From Rhodocyclales bacterium (GTDB lineage: Bacteria; Pseudomonadota; Gammaproteobacteria; Burkholderiales; Rhodocyclaceae): DNA of 32,964 nt. This document shows, one piece after another, positions 7,354-14,260 of this stretch; within the stretch, counting starts at the first letter, position 1; each line of letters opens with the position of its first letter. Below the pieces are notes generated by a model. That model made no database searches, was not told where the DNA came from, and saw only the letters and a program-made list of their open reading frames with translations. The DNA lies in contig JAIOPW010000121.1 of the NCBI GenBank assembly GCA_021413665.1, positions 1 through 32,964 on the forward strand. The letters are read 5' to 3'. Position numbers and translations under genes: made by a program.

Positions 7354-8364
7354 TCACAAAAGGAACTGCCCCACCCACCAGGCGATCGCGGCTATCAGCG
7401 CACTGGCCGGGATGGTCAGAACCCAGGCCCAGACGATGCTGCCAGCCACGCCCCAGCGCACATTGCTGGGACCCTTTGAGGTACCGACGCCGACGATGGC
7501 GCCGGTGATCGTGTGCGTTGTAGACACCGGTATGCCCAGTGTAGTGGCCATGAACAGGGTAATCGCGCCGCCGGTCTCGGCGCAAAAACCACCGACCGGG
7601 CGCAACTTGGTAATGCGCTGCCCCATGGTCTTGACGATGCGCCAGCCGCCGAACATCGTGCCCAGGCCCATCGCCGCGTAACAGGAAAACACCACCCACA
7701 TCGGTACCGACTCCCCGGTCTGCAAGATACCGGCGGCGAGCAGCAGCATCCAGATAATGCCGATGGTCTTCTGTGCGTCGTTGCCACCGTGACCGAGGCT
7801 GTAGAAGGCCGCCGACACCAGTTGCAGGCGGCGGAAACTCTTGTCCACCTTGCGCGGCGTACTTCGGTTCGCCAACCACGACACCGCCACCATCAGAGTC
7901 CCACCGAGGATGAAGCCGAGCAGCGGCGCAATCAGTATGAAGGCGACAACCTTGCCGATGCCGGCCCAGACCAGTGATCCGGTACCGGCCTTGGCCATCG
8001 CAGCCCCCGCCAAGCCACCGATCAGGGCGTGGGACGAGCTTGAAGGAATGCCGTAGTACCAGGTGATGATGTTCCAAGCGATGGCGCCTATCAAGGCACC
8101 AAACACCACATAATGATCGACGATGGCCGGATCGATGGTGCCCTTGCCGACAGTGCTGGCCACCTTCAACTGGAACACCGCAATCGCCACCACGTTGAAG
8201 AAGGCCGCCCAGGCCACCGCGTGCTGCGGTTTCAGAACACCGGTAGAAACAATGGTGGCGATGGAATTTGCCGCATCGTGAAAGCCATTCATGAAATCGA
8301 AGACCAGCGCCAGCAGCACCAGCACCACGATCACCGTCAGACTCATCTCGACCGCTTGCATCAC
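7354..8364 (-). CDS. PiT-family inorganic phosphate transporter
   Basis: A 336-residue inner-membrane permease. The repeated PiT signatures are visible: FDFMNGFHDAANSIAT near residues 22-37, and in the second half GHGGNDAQKTIG, followed by GIPVSTTHTITGAIVGVG. The family imports phosphate, as metal-phosphate, driven by the proton gradient. Possible starts are GTG 8364, ATG 8361 and ATG 8346; all retain the first span, and none has a strong ribosome site. The DUF47/PhoU-like gene ends 6 bases upstream, the usual pairing for low-affinity phosphate uptake. No Pho box was recognised upstream of the pair. Confidence 0.94.
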   Translation of the reverse strand: MMQAVEMSLTVIVVLVLLALVFDFMNGFHDAANSIATIVSTGVLKPQHAVAWAAFFNVVAIAVFQLKVASTVGKGTIDPAIVDHYVVFGALIGAIAWNIITWYYGIPSSSSHALIGGLAGAAMAKAGTGSLVWAGIGKVVAFILIAPLLGFILGGTLMVAVSWLANRSTPRKVDKSFRRLQLVSAAFYSLGHGGNDAQKTIGIIWMLLLAAGILQTGESVPMWVVFSCYAAMGLGTMFGGWRIVKTMGQRITKLRPVGGFCAETGGAITLFMATTLGIPVSTTHTITGAIVGVGTSKGPSNVRWGVAGSIVWAWVLTIPASALIAAIAWWVGQFLL

Positions 8365-8370
8365 GGTCGC

Positions 8371-9009
8371 TCAGGAGTTCTCGAGGATGATGCCCTCGAT
8401 GATGTTGGCAACGTCTTCGGCACGATCGGTGACCGATTCCAGCAACTCGTAGATGCCCTTCATCTTGATTAGCTGGCGCACATCCGCTTCTTCGCGGAAC
8501 AGCTTGGTGATACCCGTGCGCATGGCACGGTCGGCATCGGATTCGAGCTGATCGATCTCGCGGCACAGCTTGAGCATCGCCGGCGCGTTGTCCATCTTGT
8601 TGAGCAGGACCACCGACGATCTCACCCGCTCGCAACTGGAGGCGACGATATCCGAAAGCTGACGCGCTTCGGGCGTCAACTGGCGGATGTCATAGAGGTA
8701 CATCGCTTCGGCAAAATCCTGGATCAGGTCCAGGATATCGTCCATGCGCATGATCAGTTGGTGAATCTCGTCGCGATCCAGCGGTGTGTTGAACGAGGTG
8801 TGCAGCAGCGCAATGGTTTCGTGGGTGATCTTGTCGGCCGAGGTCTCGATCTCATCGATGGCCTGCACGTGCTGGGCCAGCACTTCCGGGCCTTTCCCCA
8901 GATCGTCTACCAATGCCACCAGTTGTCGACCACCCTTGACGATCAGGTCGGCGTGGGCATTGAACAAATCGAAGAACTTGGCCTCTCTGGGCATCAATCG
9001 GGAGAACAT
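8371..9009 (-). CDS. DUF47/PhoU-like regulator of the phosphate transporter
   Basis: A 212-residue, mostly helical, soluble protein of the DUF47 (TIGR00153) family, related to PhoU. Features are the N-terminal PREAKFFDLFNAHAD, the acidic helices with ADKITHETIALLHTSFNTPLDRDEIHQL-type composition, and MDDILDLIQDF. These proteins are encoded beside PiT permeases and are thought to control them or to bind metal-phosphate; the mechanism is not settled. The ATG at 9009 is the first gene start of the minus-strand run 9009-5128, so its promoter should lie in 9010-9136. Confidence 0.92.
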   Translation of the reverse strand: MFSRLMPREAKFFDLFNAHADLIVKGGRQLVALVDDLGKGPEVLAQHVQAIDEIETSADKITHETIALLHTSFNTPLDRDEIHQLIMRMDDILDLIQDFAEAMYLYDIRQLTPEARQLSDIVASSCERVRSSVVLLNKMDNAPAMLKLCREIDQLESDADRAMRTGITKLFREEADVRQLIKMKGIYELLESVTDRAEDVANIIEGIILENS

Positions 9010-9136
9010 CGGACACCACCGCCGGCAAAAAAACGAACTGATTTTATCAGCTTATGGATGGCAACCGCGCCTCGGTCCAACTGGTAAAATTCTTCTTTCC
9101 CGCTTCCGGCGGTCATTCTTTCGGCCTCACCCCACC
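9010..9136. other. Divergent intergenic region between DUF47 and DUF2863 genes
   Basis: 127 bases that must hold the start signals for both flanking genes. On the plus strand TAAAAT at 9085-9090 is a plausible -10 element for the DUF2863 gene, but I find no convincing -35 at the right spacing. On the minus strand a GATAAAAT sequence near 9035-9042 could serve the phosphate operon, again without a clear -35. No Pho box was recognised. Confidence 0.35.
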
Positions 9137-10309
9137 ATGAAACGCAACCGCCTTCCGCGCCGCGCCCGCCAGACGCCGGACTCCGAACTGCTCACCCGCC
9201 TCGCGACCCGGCTCAGCCAGTCATCGAACCGGATCGAAGATGCGTATTGGGAGGCCCGCCTGGCGGCTCACATAGATCGCCTGCTGGCAGACGACGCCGA
9301 AGAAACCCTGATCGCCGTGCTCGACCAGCTCTATACCGGAGGTTCGCGCGCCTATGACGAGCTGGCCGACATGATCGAGTCCTGCGCCGAAACACGCCGC
9401 GCCGAGTCCAACAACGGCCTCGATGTCGTGATGATCGCCGTGCCGCTGCTGGCCTGGTCCCGGTTTCAAATTCCTTCGGGCAGCATTCCTGTGGCACAGA
9501 TGGACGCGGTGAGAGTACATCTGCAGGCCCACGTGCTTGCCACCGACGCCAAACTCGGCCTCTCCGACATCCTATACAGCCCCGACCAGTTGCCACAAAA
9601 TTATGTTGAAACCGCGCAATTGGCCGAAAGGCTGGCCAAGGCCGCGATCCATGGCCGCAACCTGAAAATCGACCCGGCCCAACTCGCGGAAACCATGAAC
9701 TTCCTCTCCGATACCCGTTACGTGCTCGGCGCCGTCGCCGCTCCGCGCGCCGCGGCAATGTTCCGCTGGCAGGAAGACGACGGCGATCCGGCGGAGTCCT
9801 TCCGCCAGTTGTCGTCGCAGGGCGGCGATGCATTGCGCCCGCTGCTGCCGGCCTGCGCCATCGAGTACCAGCCCGTGCTGGCCTACCATGCCGCCGTCAG
9901 GGATGCCGACCGCGCCTCGCGCCCCTGGTCCTTGCGCGCCGCTGTGGCCTTCCTGCAGACCGTGCTGAATCAGCCGGCAACCCAGCTTCGCGCCGTGGTC
10001 GCACCATTCCATGACCGCCAGCTAGAGGAGTTCCGCATCGGATTCACGCAGCGCGGCAGCAGCGACGTGGTACATGGCGTGGTGTGGCCGCTGCTGGAAC
10101 ACGAAGATGAAAACAATGATGCGCCGGGCCAGATCGAAGCTGCGCTGCGCGAGGCAGGCATTGCCACCGTCCTGATGCTGGACCAGCGCTTCCCGCTGGA
10201 GTTCTGCGACGACTGCGGCGCTCCACTCTATCCGAATCCCGAGGGCGAACCGGTGCACGCCGAACTGCCCGAAGAACAAGCCGAATCAGCTCCCCGGCAT
10301 CTTCACTGA
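9137..10309 (+). CDS. DUF2863 family protein
   Basis: A 390-residue protein with an arginine-rich N-terminus and the segment SSNRIEDAYWEARLAAHI near residues 30-47 that marks the betaproteobacterial DUF2863 family. No function is known. Near the C-terminus CDDCGAPLYPNPEGE contains a CxxC pair that resembles a small zinc-binding knuckle. The tail is acidic. No signal peptide or membrane span is seen. The ATG at 9137 was chosen over the longer upstream frame because the family begins with this basic segment and the upstream frame runs antisense into the DUF47 gene. It stands alone between divergent and convergent neighbours. Confidence 0.82.
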   Translation: MKRNRLPRRARQTPDSELLTRLATRLSQSSNRIEDAYWEARLAAHIDRLLADDAEETLIAVLDQLYTGGSRAYDELADMIESCAETRRAESNNGLDVVMIAVPLLAWSRFQIPSGSIPVAQMDAVRVHLQAHVLATDAKLGLSDILYSPDQLPQNYVETAQLAERLAKAAIHGRNLKIDPAQLAETMNFLSDTRYVLGAVAAPRAAAMFRWQEDDGDPAESFRQLSSQGGDALRPLLPACAIEYQPVLAYHAAVRDADRASRPWSLRAAVAFLQTVLNQPATQLRAVVAPFHDRQLEEFRIGFTQRGSSDVVHGVVWPLLEHEDENNDAPGQIEAALREAGIATVLMLDQRFPLEFCDDCGAPLYPNPEGEPVHAELPEEQAESAPRHLH

Positions 10310-10406
10310 GAAATCACAACAGTCGGCGCTGATGAGGCAACTGCGCTACAGGGCGGTCGAGCAAAGTACGCTCTCCTCGCCGTAGCGGATGACAACACGC
10401 CGGCCT

Positions 10407-11660
10407 TCAGAACCGATAAGGCGCCGCGTCCAATCCGGGATCCCGCCCCGCCGCAAGATCGGCCAGCAGTCGCGCCGAGCCGCAGGCCAGCGTCCAGCCC
10501 AGCGTGCCATGCCCGGTATTGAGCCAAAGGCCCTTCAGTCCGGTAGCCGCCATGTCGCCGACCAGCGGGACATTCCCGGGTGTGGCAGGCCGCAACCCCG
10601 CCCAGTAGTCGACCTGCTTCACCGCCGCCAGTGAAGGGAATATCTCGCCAATCCGCTTCAGCAGCGCCGAACAACGGTCCGGATTGAGCGAGGTATCGTA
10701 GCCGTTGAACTCGGCAGTACCAGCCACGCGCAGGGACTGCCCGAGGCGCGAAATGACGATCTTGTGCCCGTCATCGGTCAAGCTTACCGTCGGCGCCACA
10801 ACGGCTTCCGGCAACACCAGCGTGGCCGAGTAACCTTTCGCGGGATAAACCGGAAGCTTCACACCCAGGGGTCGTAGCAACAGTGATGAGTAGCTACCCA
10901 GGGCCAGCACCGTCATGTCGGCCTTCACCACGTCCCCGCTGGAGAGGCGTACCCCCGCCAGCCGGTCGCCTTCGCGCAGCAGGGCCGTGACGGCTTCGCC
11001 ATAACGGAAACGCACGCCGCGCGCGGCAGCATGGCCAGCAAGGACCTCCGTGAATTGCCTCGCATCGCCGGATTCATCGCCGGCGGTATAGGTTCCGCCC
11101 ACCACCGGAACCCGCGAGCCGGCGAGCGCCGGCTCGATCGTGATGCATTCCGCCGCGGTCTTCGGCACCCGATCGCAGCCGAATTCGCGCATCAGCGCCG
11201 CTTGCGGCAACGCGTGCTCAAACTCCCGCTGATCCGTGTAGAAATGCAGGATGCCGCGCTCAAGCTGGTCATAGTCGAGGGCCAGTTCGCGCCGCAGGGA
11301 CTGCAGTGCGGCGCGACTCGCCAGCCCGAGGCGAACGATGGCGCCGACGTTGGCGCGCGCCCGCGCCGCCGTGCATTCGCGCAGGAAGCGCAAACCCCAT
11401 GCCCATTGTGCCGGATCGGCGCGAAGCCGCCACAGCAGGGGCGCATCTTCGCGTCCCATCCAGCGCAGCGCCTTAAGCGGCGCCTGCGGATTGGCCCAAG
11501 GTTCGGCGTGGCTGACCGAGATCTGGCCGCCATTGGCAAAGCTGGTTTCCTGCGCCGGCAGCGACTGACGCTCGATGACCGTCACCTCATGGCCGTCCGC
11601 CGCCAGATACCAGGCACTGGTGACTCCGACAACGCCAGCGCCCAGCACGGTCACCCGCAT
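10407..11660 (-). CDS. dadA: D-amino acid dehydrogenase, small subunit (DadA family)
   Basis: A 417-residue FAD enzyme that oxidatively deaminates D-amino acids, chiefly D-alanine, at the inner membrane and passes electrons to quinone. The N-terminus MRVTVLGAGVVGVTSAWYL is the dinucleotide-binding GxGxxG fold (G7, G9, G12), followed by VTVIERQ. ETSFANGGQIS near residues 43-53 is a DadA signature, and the C-terminal YWAGLRPATPGNVPLVG and NTGHGTLGWTLACGS complete the FAD site. The ATG at 11660 has a GGGAGA ribosome site. Alanine racemase is encoded elsewhere in this window, so the pair could catabolise L-alanine, but they are not co-transcribed. Confidence 0.93.
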   Translation of the reverse strand: MRVTVLGAGVVGVTSAWYLAADGHEVTVIERQSLPAQETSFANGGQISVSHAEPWANPQAPLKALRWMGREDAPLLWRLRADPAQWAWGLRFLRECTAARARANVGAIVRLGLASRAALQSLRRELALDYDQLERGILHFYTDQREFEHALPQAALMREFGCDRVPKTAAECITIEPALAGSRVPVVGGTYTAGDESGDARQFTEVLAGHAAARGVRFRYGEAVTALLREGDRLAGVRLSSGDVVKADMTVLALGSYSSLLLRPLGVKLPVYPAKGYSATLVLPEAVVAPTVSLTDDGHKIVISRLGQSLRVAGTAEFNGYDTSLNPDRCSALLKRIGEIFPSLAAVKQVDYWAGLRPATPGNVPLVGDMAATGLKGLWLNTGHGTLGWTLACGSARLLADLAAGRDPGLDAAPYRF

Positions 11661-11785
11661 CGCATCTCCCCGATTCCGGCATGGGATACCGCTCCCGCCG
11701 CACGCTCCGGGGACATGGCTTTTTGTATATGCTGTCCAATCTGAAATGTCATGGGCACGATTATAGTCAGCGCCCCGAGGTAGCC

Positions 11786-12190
11786 ATGAGCAACACACCG
11801 AAGATCAGCAAGACGGATGCCGAATGGCGCGAACAACTCACGCCCATGCAATACCATGTCGCCCGCGAAAAGGGGACGGAACACGCTTTCAGCGGCCAAT
11901 ACTGGGACTGCAAGGACCCTGGCACCTATCGCTGCATCGGCTGCGGCGAGCCCTTGTTCGAATCCGCCGCAAAATTCGATTCAGGCTGCGGCTGGCCAAG
12001 TTTCAGCACCCCCCTGAATTCCGCAGGCATCGCCGAAATCGACGACCGGAGCCACGGCATGCGCCGCACCGAGGTCACCTGCAGCAACTGCGGGGCTCAC
12101 CTGGGCCACGTTTTCCCCGACGGACCCGCGCCCACCGGACTGCGCTACTGCATAAACTCGGCGTCGATCGATCTTGACCCGAAGAAGTAG
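11786..12190 (+). CDS. msrB: Peptide methionine (R)-S-oxide reductase MsrB
   Basis: This enzyme reduces the R-epimer of methionine sulfoxide in proteins. The 134-residue protein has the structural zinc site C50/C53 (CIGC) and C99/C102 (CSNC). The recycling-type cysteine is C68 in SGCGWPSF, and the catalytic C122 lies in RYCINSAS. It is a cysteine rather than selenocysteine form. There is no signal peptide, so it acts in the cytoplasm. The ATG at 11786 is preceded by a CGAGG ribosome site near 11776-11780. It diverges from dadA and stands 17 bases before yciB, possibly in the same transcript. Confidence 0.96.
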   Translation: MSNTPKISKTDAEWREQLTPMQYHVAREKGTEHAFSGQYWDCKDPGTYRCIGCGEPLFESAAKFDSGCGWPSFSTPLNSAGIAEIDDRSHGMRRTEVTCSNCGAHLGHVFPDGPAPTGLRYCINSASIDLDPKK

Positions 12191-12207
12191 CGATTACAAT
12201 CTGTCCC

Positions 12208-12744
12208 ATGAAATTTCTTTTCGACCTGTTTCCCATCATCCTGTTTTTTGCCGCGTTCAAGGCTTTCGACATCTACGTTGCCACCAGCGTGGTGATCGCT
12301 GCCACGATAGCGCAGATCGGGTGGGTCTGACATCGCCACGGCAAGGTGGACACCATGCTCTGGGTCAGCCTGGCCCTGGTCGTGGTTTTCGGCGGTGCCA
12401 CCCTGATCCTGCACGATGAAACCTTCATCAAGTGGAAACCGACGATTCTCTACTGGCTGTTCGCCACGACCCTGTTCGGCTCCGCGCAGTTTTTCGGCAA
12501 GAACCTGATCCGGGCCATGCTGGAAAAACAAGTGCAACTGCCGGAAACCCTGTGGGTCAGGCTGAATTACGCCTGGATGGGATTTTTTGCCGTCATGGGC
12601 GTACTCAACCTGTGGGTGGCATTCAGCTTCAGCACGGACACCTGGGTCAGCTTCAAGCTCTTCGGCGGCATGGGCCTGATGATTGCCTTCATCGTCCTGC
12701 AGGGCGTGGTGCTCGCCCGCTACCTGCCGGAAGAGAAACAGTAG
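12208..12744 (+). pseudogene. yciB: YciB (septation protein A/IspZ family) interrupted by an in-frame TGA at codon 41
   Basis: YciB is an inner-membrane protein of about 180 residues with roughly five spans, involved in envelope maintenance and septation. The frame from ATG 12208 reads MKFLFDLFPIILFFAAFK and continues to QIGWV, then meets TGA at 12328-12330. The same frame then continues with RHGKVDTMLWVSLAL and HDETFIKWKPT to the TAG at 12742-12744, with full homology on both sides. Relatives have a tryptophan (WVWLRHGK-type) where the TGA stands, so a single TGG to TGA change explains it; there is no frameshift. It may be a sequencing error, a recent null mutation or a readthrough or re-initiation site. 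The total of 178 codons is the normal length. Confidence 0.85.
12343..12349 (+). promoter_or_regulatory. Possible internal ribosome binding site in yciB
   Basis: AAGGTGG ends 5 bases before an in-frame ATG at 12355. It lies just after the in-frame TGA at 12328 and could allow re-initiation of a 129-residue C-terminal YciB part. The match may be accidental, because the bases also encode the conserved GKVD residues. Confidence 0.35.
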
Positions 12745-13049
12745 TGCTGTACGCGATCATCGGCGAAGACGTGGCGGATAGCCTTGAACGGCGCATCGCC
12801 AGTCGCCCCGCCCACCTGGCACGCCTGAATGAACTGGACGCCGCCGGGCGCATGGTCCTCGGCGGGCCCTGCCCGGCGATCGACAGCCCCGACCCCGGGC
12901 CGGCGGGCTTCTGCGGCAGCCTGATCGTCGCCGAATTCGACTCGCTGGCGGCGGCGCAGGCTTGGGCCGATGCCGATCCTTATGTTGCGGCCGGCGTCTA
13001 TGCCCGCATCACGGTACGCCCATTCCGTCAGGTATTTCCCAAATCATGA
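12744..13049 (+). CDS. YciI family protein
   Basis: A 101-residue protein with a ferredoxin-like alpha/beta fold. LYAIIGEDV starts the first strand, and R..HLARLNEL, GRMVLGGPCP and SLIVAEFDSLAAAQAWADADPY follow in the family order. The conserved histidine-aspartate pair of YciI is present as H28 in RPAHLARL and D78 in ADADPY. Its biochemical role is not established. The GTG start shares one base with the yciB TAG (12742-12744), and the stop overlaps the bolA ATG, so translation is coupled along yciB-yciI-bolA. If yciB translation ends at its early TGA, yciI translation may drop. Confidence 0.9.
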   Translation: MLYAIIGEDVADSLERRIASRPAHLARLNELDAAGRMVLGGPCPAIDSPDPGPAGFCGSLIVAEFDSLAAAQAWADADPYVAAGVYARITVRPFRQVFPKS

Positions 13050-13309
13050 GCGTCATCGATGCCATGCGGGCCAGTCTTGCCGTGCTCGATCCGGTCGACG
13101 TGGTGATCATCGACGACTCGGCGAAACATGCGGGTCATGCCGGCGCCCGCAGCGGCGGTGGCCACTTCCGCCTTGCCATTGTCTCGCCGCGCTTTGTCGG
13201 TTGCCGCACAATGGAGCGACATCGCTTGGTGTATGATGCGCTCGGCCCGCTGATGAAGCGGGAAATCCACGCAGTCAGCATTACCGCAAGAACCCCCGAC
13301 GAAAACTGA
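13046..13309 (+). CDS. bolA: BolA family protein
   Basis: An 87-residue protein of the BolA fold, which partners monothiol glutaredoxins in Fe-S cluster handling and, in some bacteria, affects morphology genes. Key features are the variable loop with HAGHAG, followed by GGHFRLAIVSPRFVG, and ERHRLVYDALG, which holds the invariant histidine of the helix-turn-helix-like segment. HAVSITARTPDE ends the domain. The ATG overlaps the yciI stop (ATGA). In betaproteobacteria bolA commonly sits between yciI and a PpiC gene, as here. Confidence 0.92.
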   Translation: MSVIDAMRASLAVLDPVDVVIIDDSAKHAGHAGARSGGGHFRLAIVSPRFVGCRTMERHRLVYDALGPLMKREIHAVSITARTPDEN

Positions 13310-13333
13310 TAACCCGCCAATTCAGGAACCACA

Positions 13334-14140
13334 ATGAATCGTACCCTCCGCCATGCAATCCTGCTCGCCTTCGCCGTATCTGTAAGCGCAGCTCCCGCCC
13401 TGGCCCAGAAAAAGGACAAGGCTGACTCCACGGTATTCGCCACCGTCAACGGCAAGGCCATCCCGAAAGTCCGCGCCGACGCGCTGATCGCCGGCCAGGC
13501 GGCCCAAGGGCAGCCGGATTCGCCGGAACTGCGCAAGGCGGTCACTGAGGAACTGGTCCGCCGCGAAGTGTTGACGCAGGAATCCATCAAGAAGGGCTTC
13601 GACAAGAAGCCTGAAGTTCAAGGCCAGGTCGACCTCGCCCGTCAGGGCGTGTTGATCGGCGCCTACCTCAACGACTATGTCAAAACCCACCCGGTCACCG
13701 ATGACCAGATCAAGAAGGAATACGAGGATATCAAGGCCAAGCTCGGCAGCAAGGAGTACAAGGCCCGCCACATCCTGGTCGAGAAGGAAGACGAAGCCAA
13801 GGCCATCATCGAGAAGCTGAAGAAGGGCGAAAAGATAGAGGATCTGGCAAAAGCCTCCAAAGACCCGGGCTCCAAAGAGCGCGGTGGCGATCTTGGCTGG
13901 GCCAACCCCGCCTCGTTCGTTCCCCCGTTCTCGGCCGCCATGACCAAGCTGGAAAAGGGCAAGTTCACCGAAATCCCGGTGAAGAGCGATTTTGGCTGGC
14001 ATGTGATCCTGCTTGAAGACACCCGCGAACTCAAGCTGCCGCCGATCGAAGAAGCCAAGGGTCAGATCGGCCAGCAACTTCAGCAACGCTTTGTGCAAAA
14101 GCACATCGAGGATCTGCGCGCCAAGGCCAAGGTCGAGTAA
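13334..14140 (+). CDS. Secreted PpiC-type (parvulin) peptidyl-prolyl cis-trans isomerase
   Basis: A 268-residue periplasmic folding factor. Residues 1-24 form a Sec signal peptide ending in APALA, with predicted cleavage before QKKDK; no lipobox cysteine is present. A SurA-N-like helical region spans about 33-135. The parvulin domain at about 143-231 begins KARHILVE and contains RGGDLGW, FVPPFS and SDFGWHVILLED. A helical, charged tail closes the chaperone lobe. It is the last gene of the yciB-yciI-bolA block, 24 bases after bolA, and is followed by a clear terminator. Relatives include PrsA/SurA-like outer-membrane protein chaperones; its clients are unknown. Confidence 0.94.
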   Translation: MNRTLRHAILLAFAVSVSAAPALAQKKDKADSTVFATVNGKAIPKVRADALIAGQAAQGQPDSPELRKAVTEELVRREVLTQESIKKGFDKKPEVQGQVDLARQGVLIGAYLNDYVKTHPVTDDQIKKEYEDIKAKLGSKEYKARHILVEKEDEAKAIIEKLKKGEKIEDLAKASKDPGSKERGGDLGWANPASFVPPFSAAMTKLEKGKFTEIPVKSDFGWHVILLEDTRELKLPPIEEAKGQIGQQLQQRFVQKHIEDLRAKAKVE

Positions 14141-14157
14141 TCCACGCAAGCGACAGC

Positions 14158-14186
14158 AAAAACGGGAGCCGCGGCTCCCGTTTTTT
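14158..14186. terminator. Bidirectional rho-independent terminator between ppiC and purL
   Basis: A perfect GC-rich palindrome (ACGGGAGCCGCGGCTCCCGT, 14162-14181) is flanked by an A tract at 14158-14162 and a T tract at 14181-14186. It therefore has a U run in both directions, ending the plus-strand ppiC transcript and the minus-strand purL transcript. Confidence 0.92.
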
Positions 14187-14260
14187 ATGCCGTCGCACCC
14201 TCGCCGCGGACGGTATCCAGGTGATGTTCCGGCGCCGTACCGCCTGCGCCGACTTCCGGC

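Noticed and set aside
7277..8635. Long second minus-strand frame across the PiT gene
   Set aside because: It is an out-of-frame shadow of the transporter and DUF47 genes, full of His/Arg/Gly runs typical of shifted frames.
10310..10406. Possible terminator between DUF2863 and dadA genes
   Set aside because: No stem with a T tract could be found in these 97 bases.
11661..11785. Sigma-70 promoter for msrB with TATAGT at 11762
   Set aside because: The -10 is fair but no acceptable -35 lies at 15-19 bases, so it is not listed as a feature.
12328..12330. TGA in yciB read as selenocysteine, given a SelD gene in the window
   Set aside because: Relatives have tryptophan, not cysteine, at this position. 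I see no convincing SECIS-like hairpin just after it, and the SelD gene is explained by the sen set.
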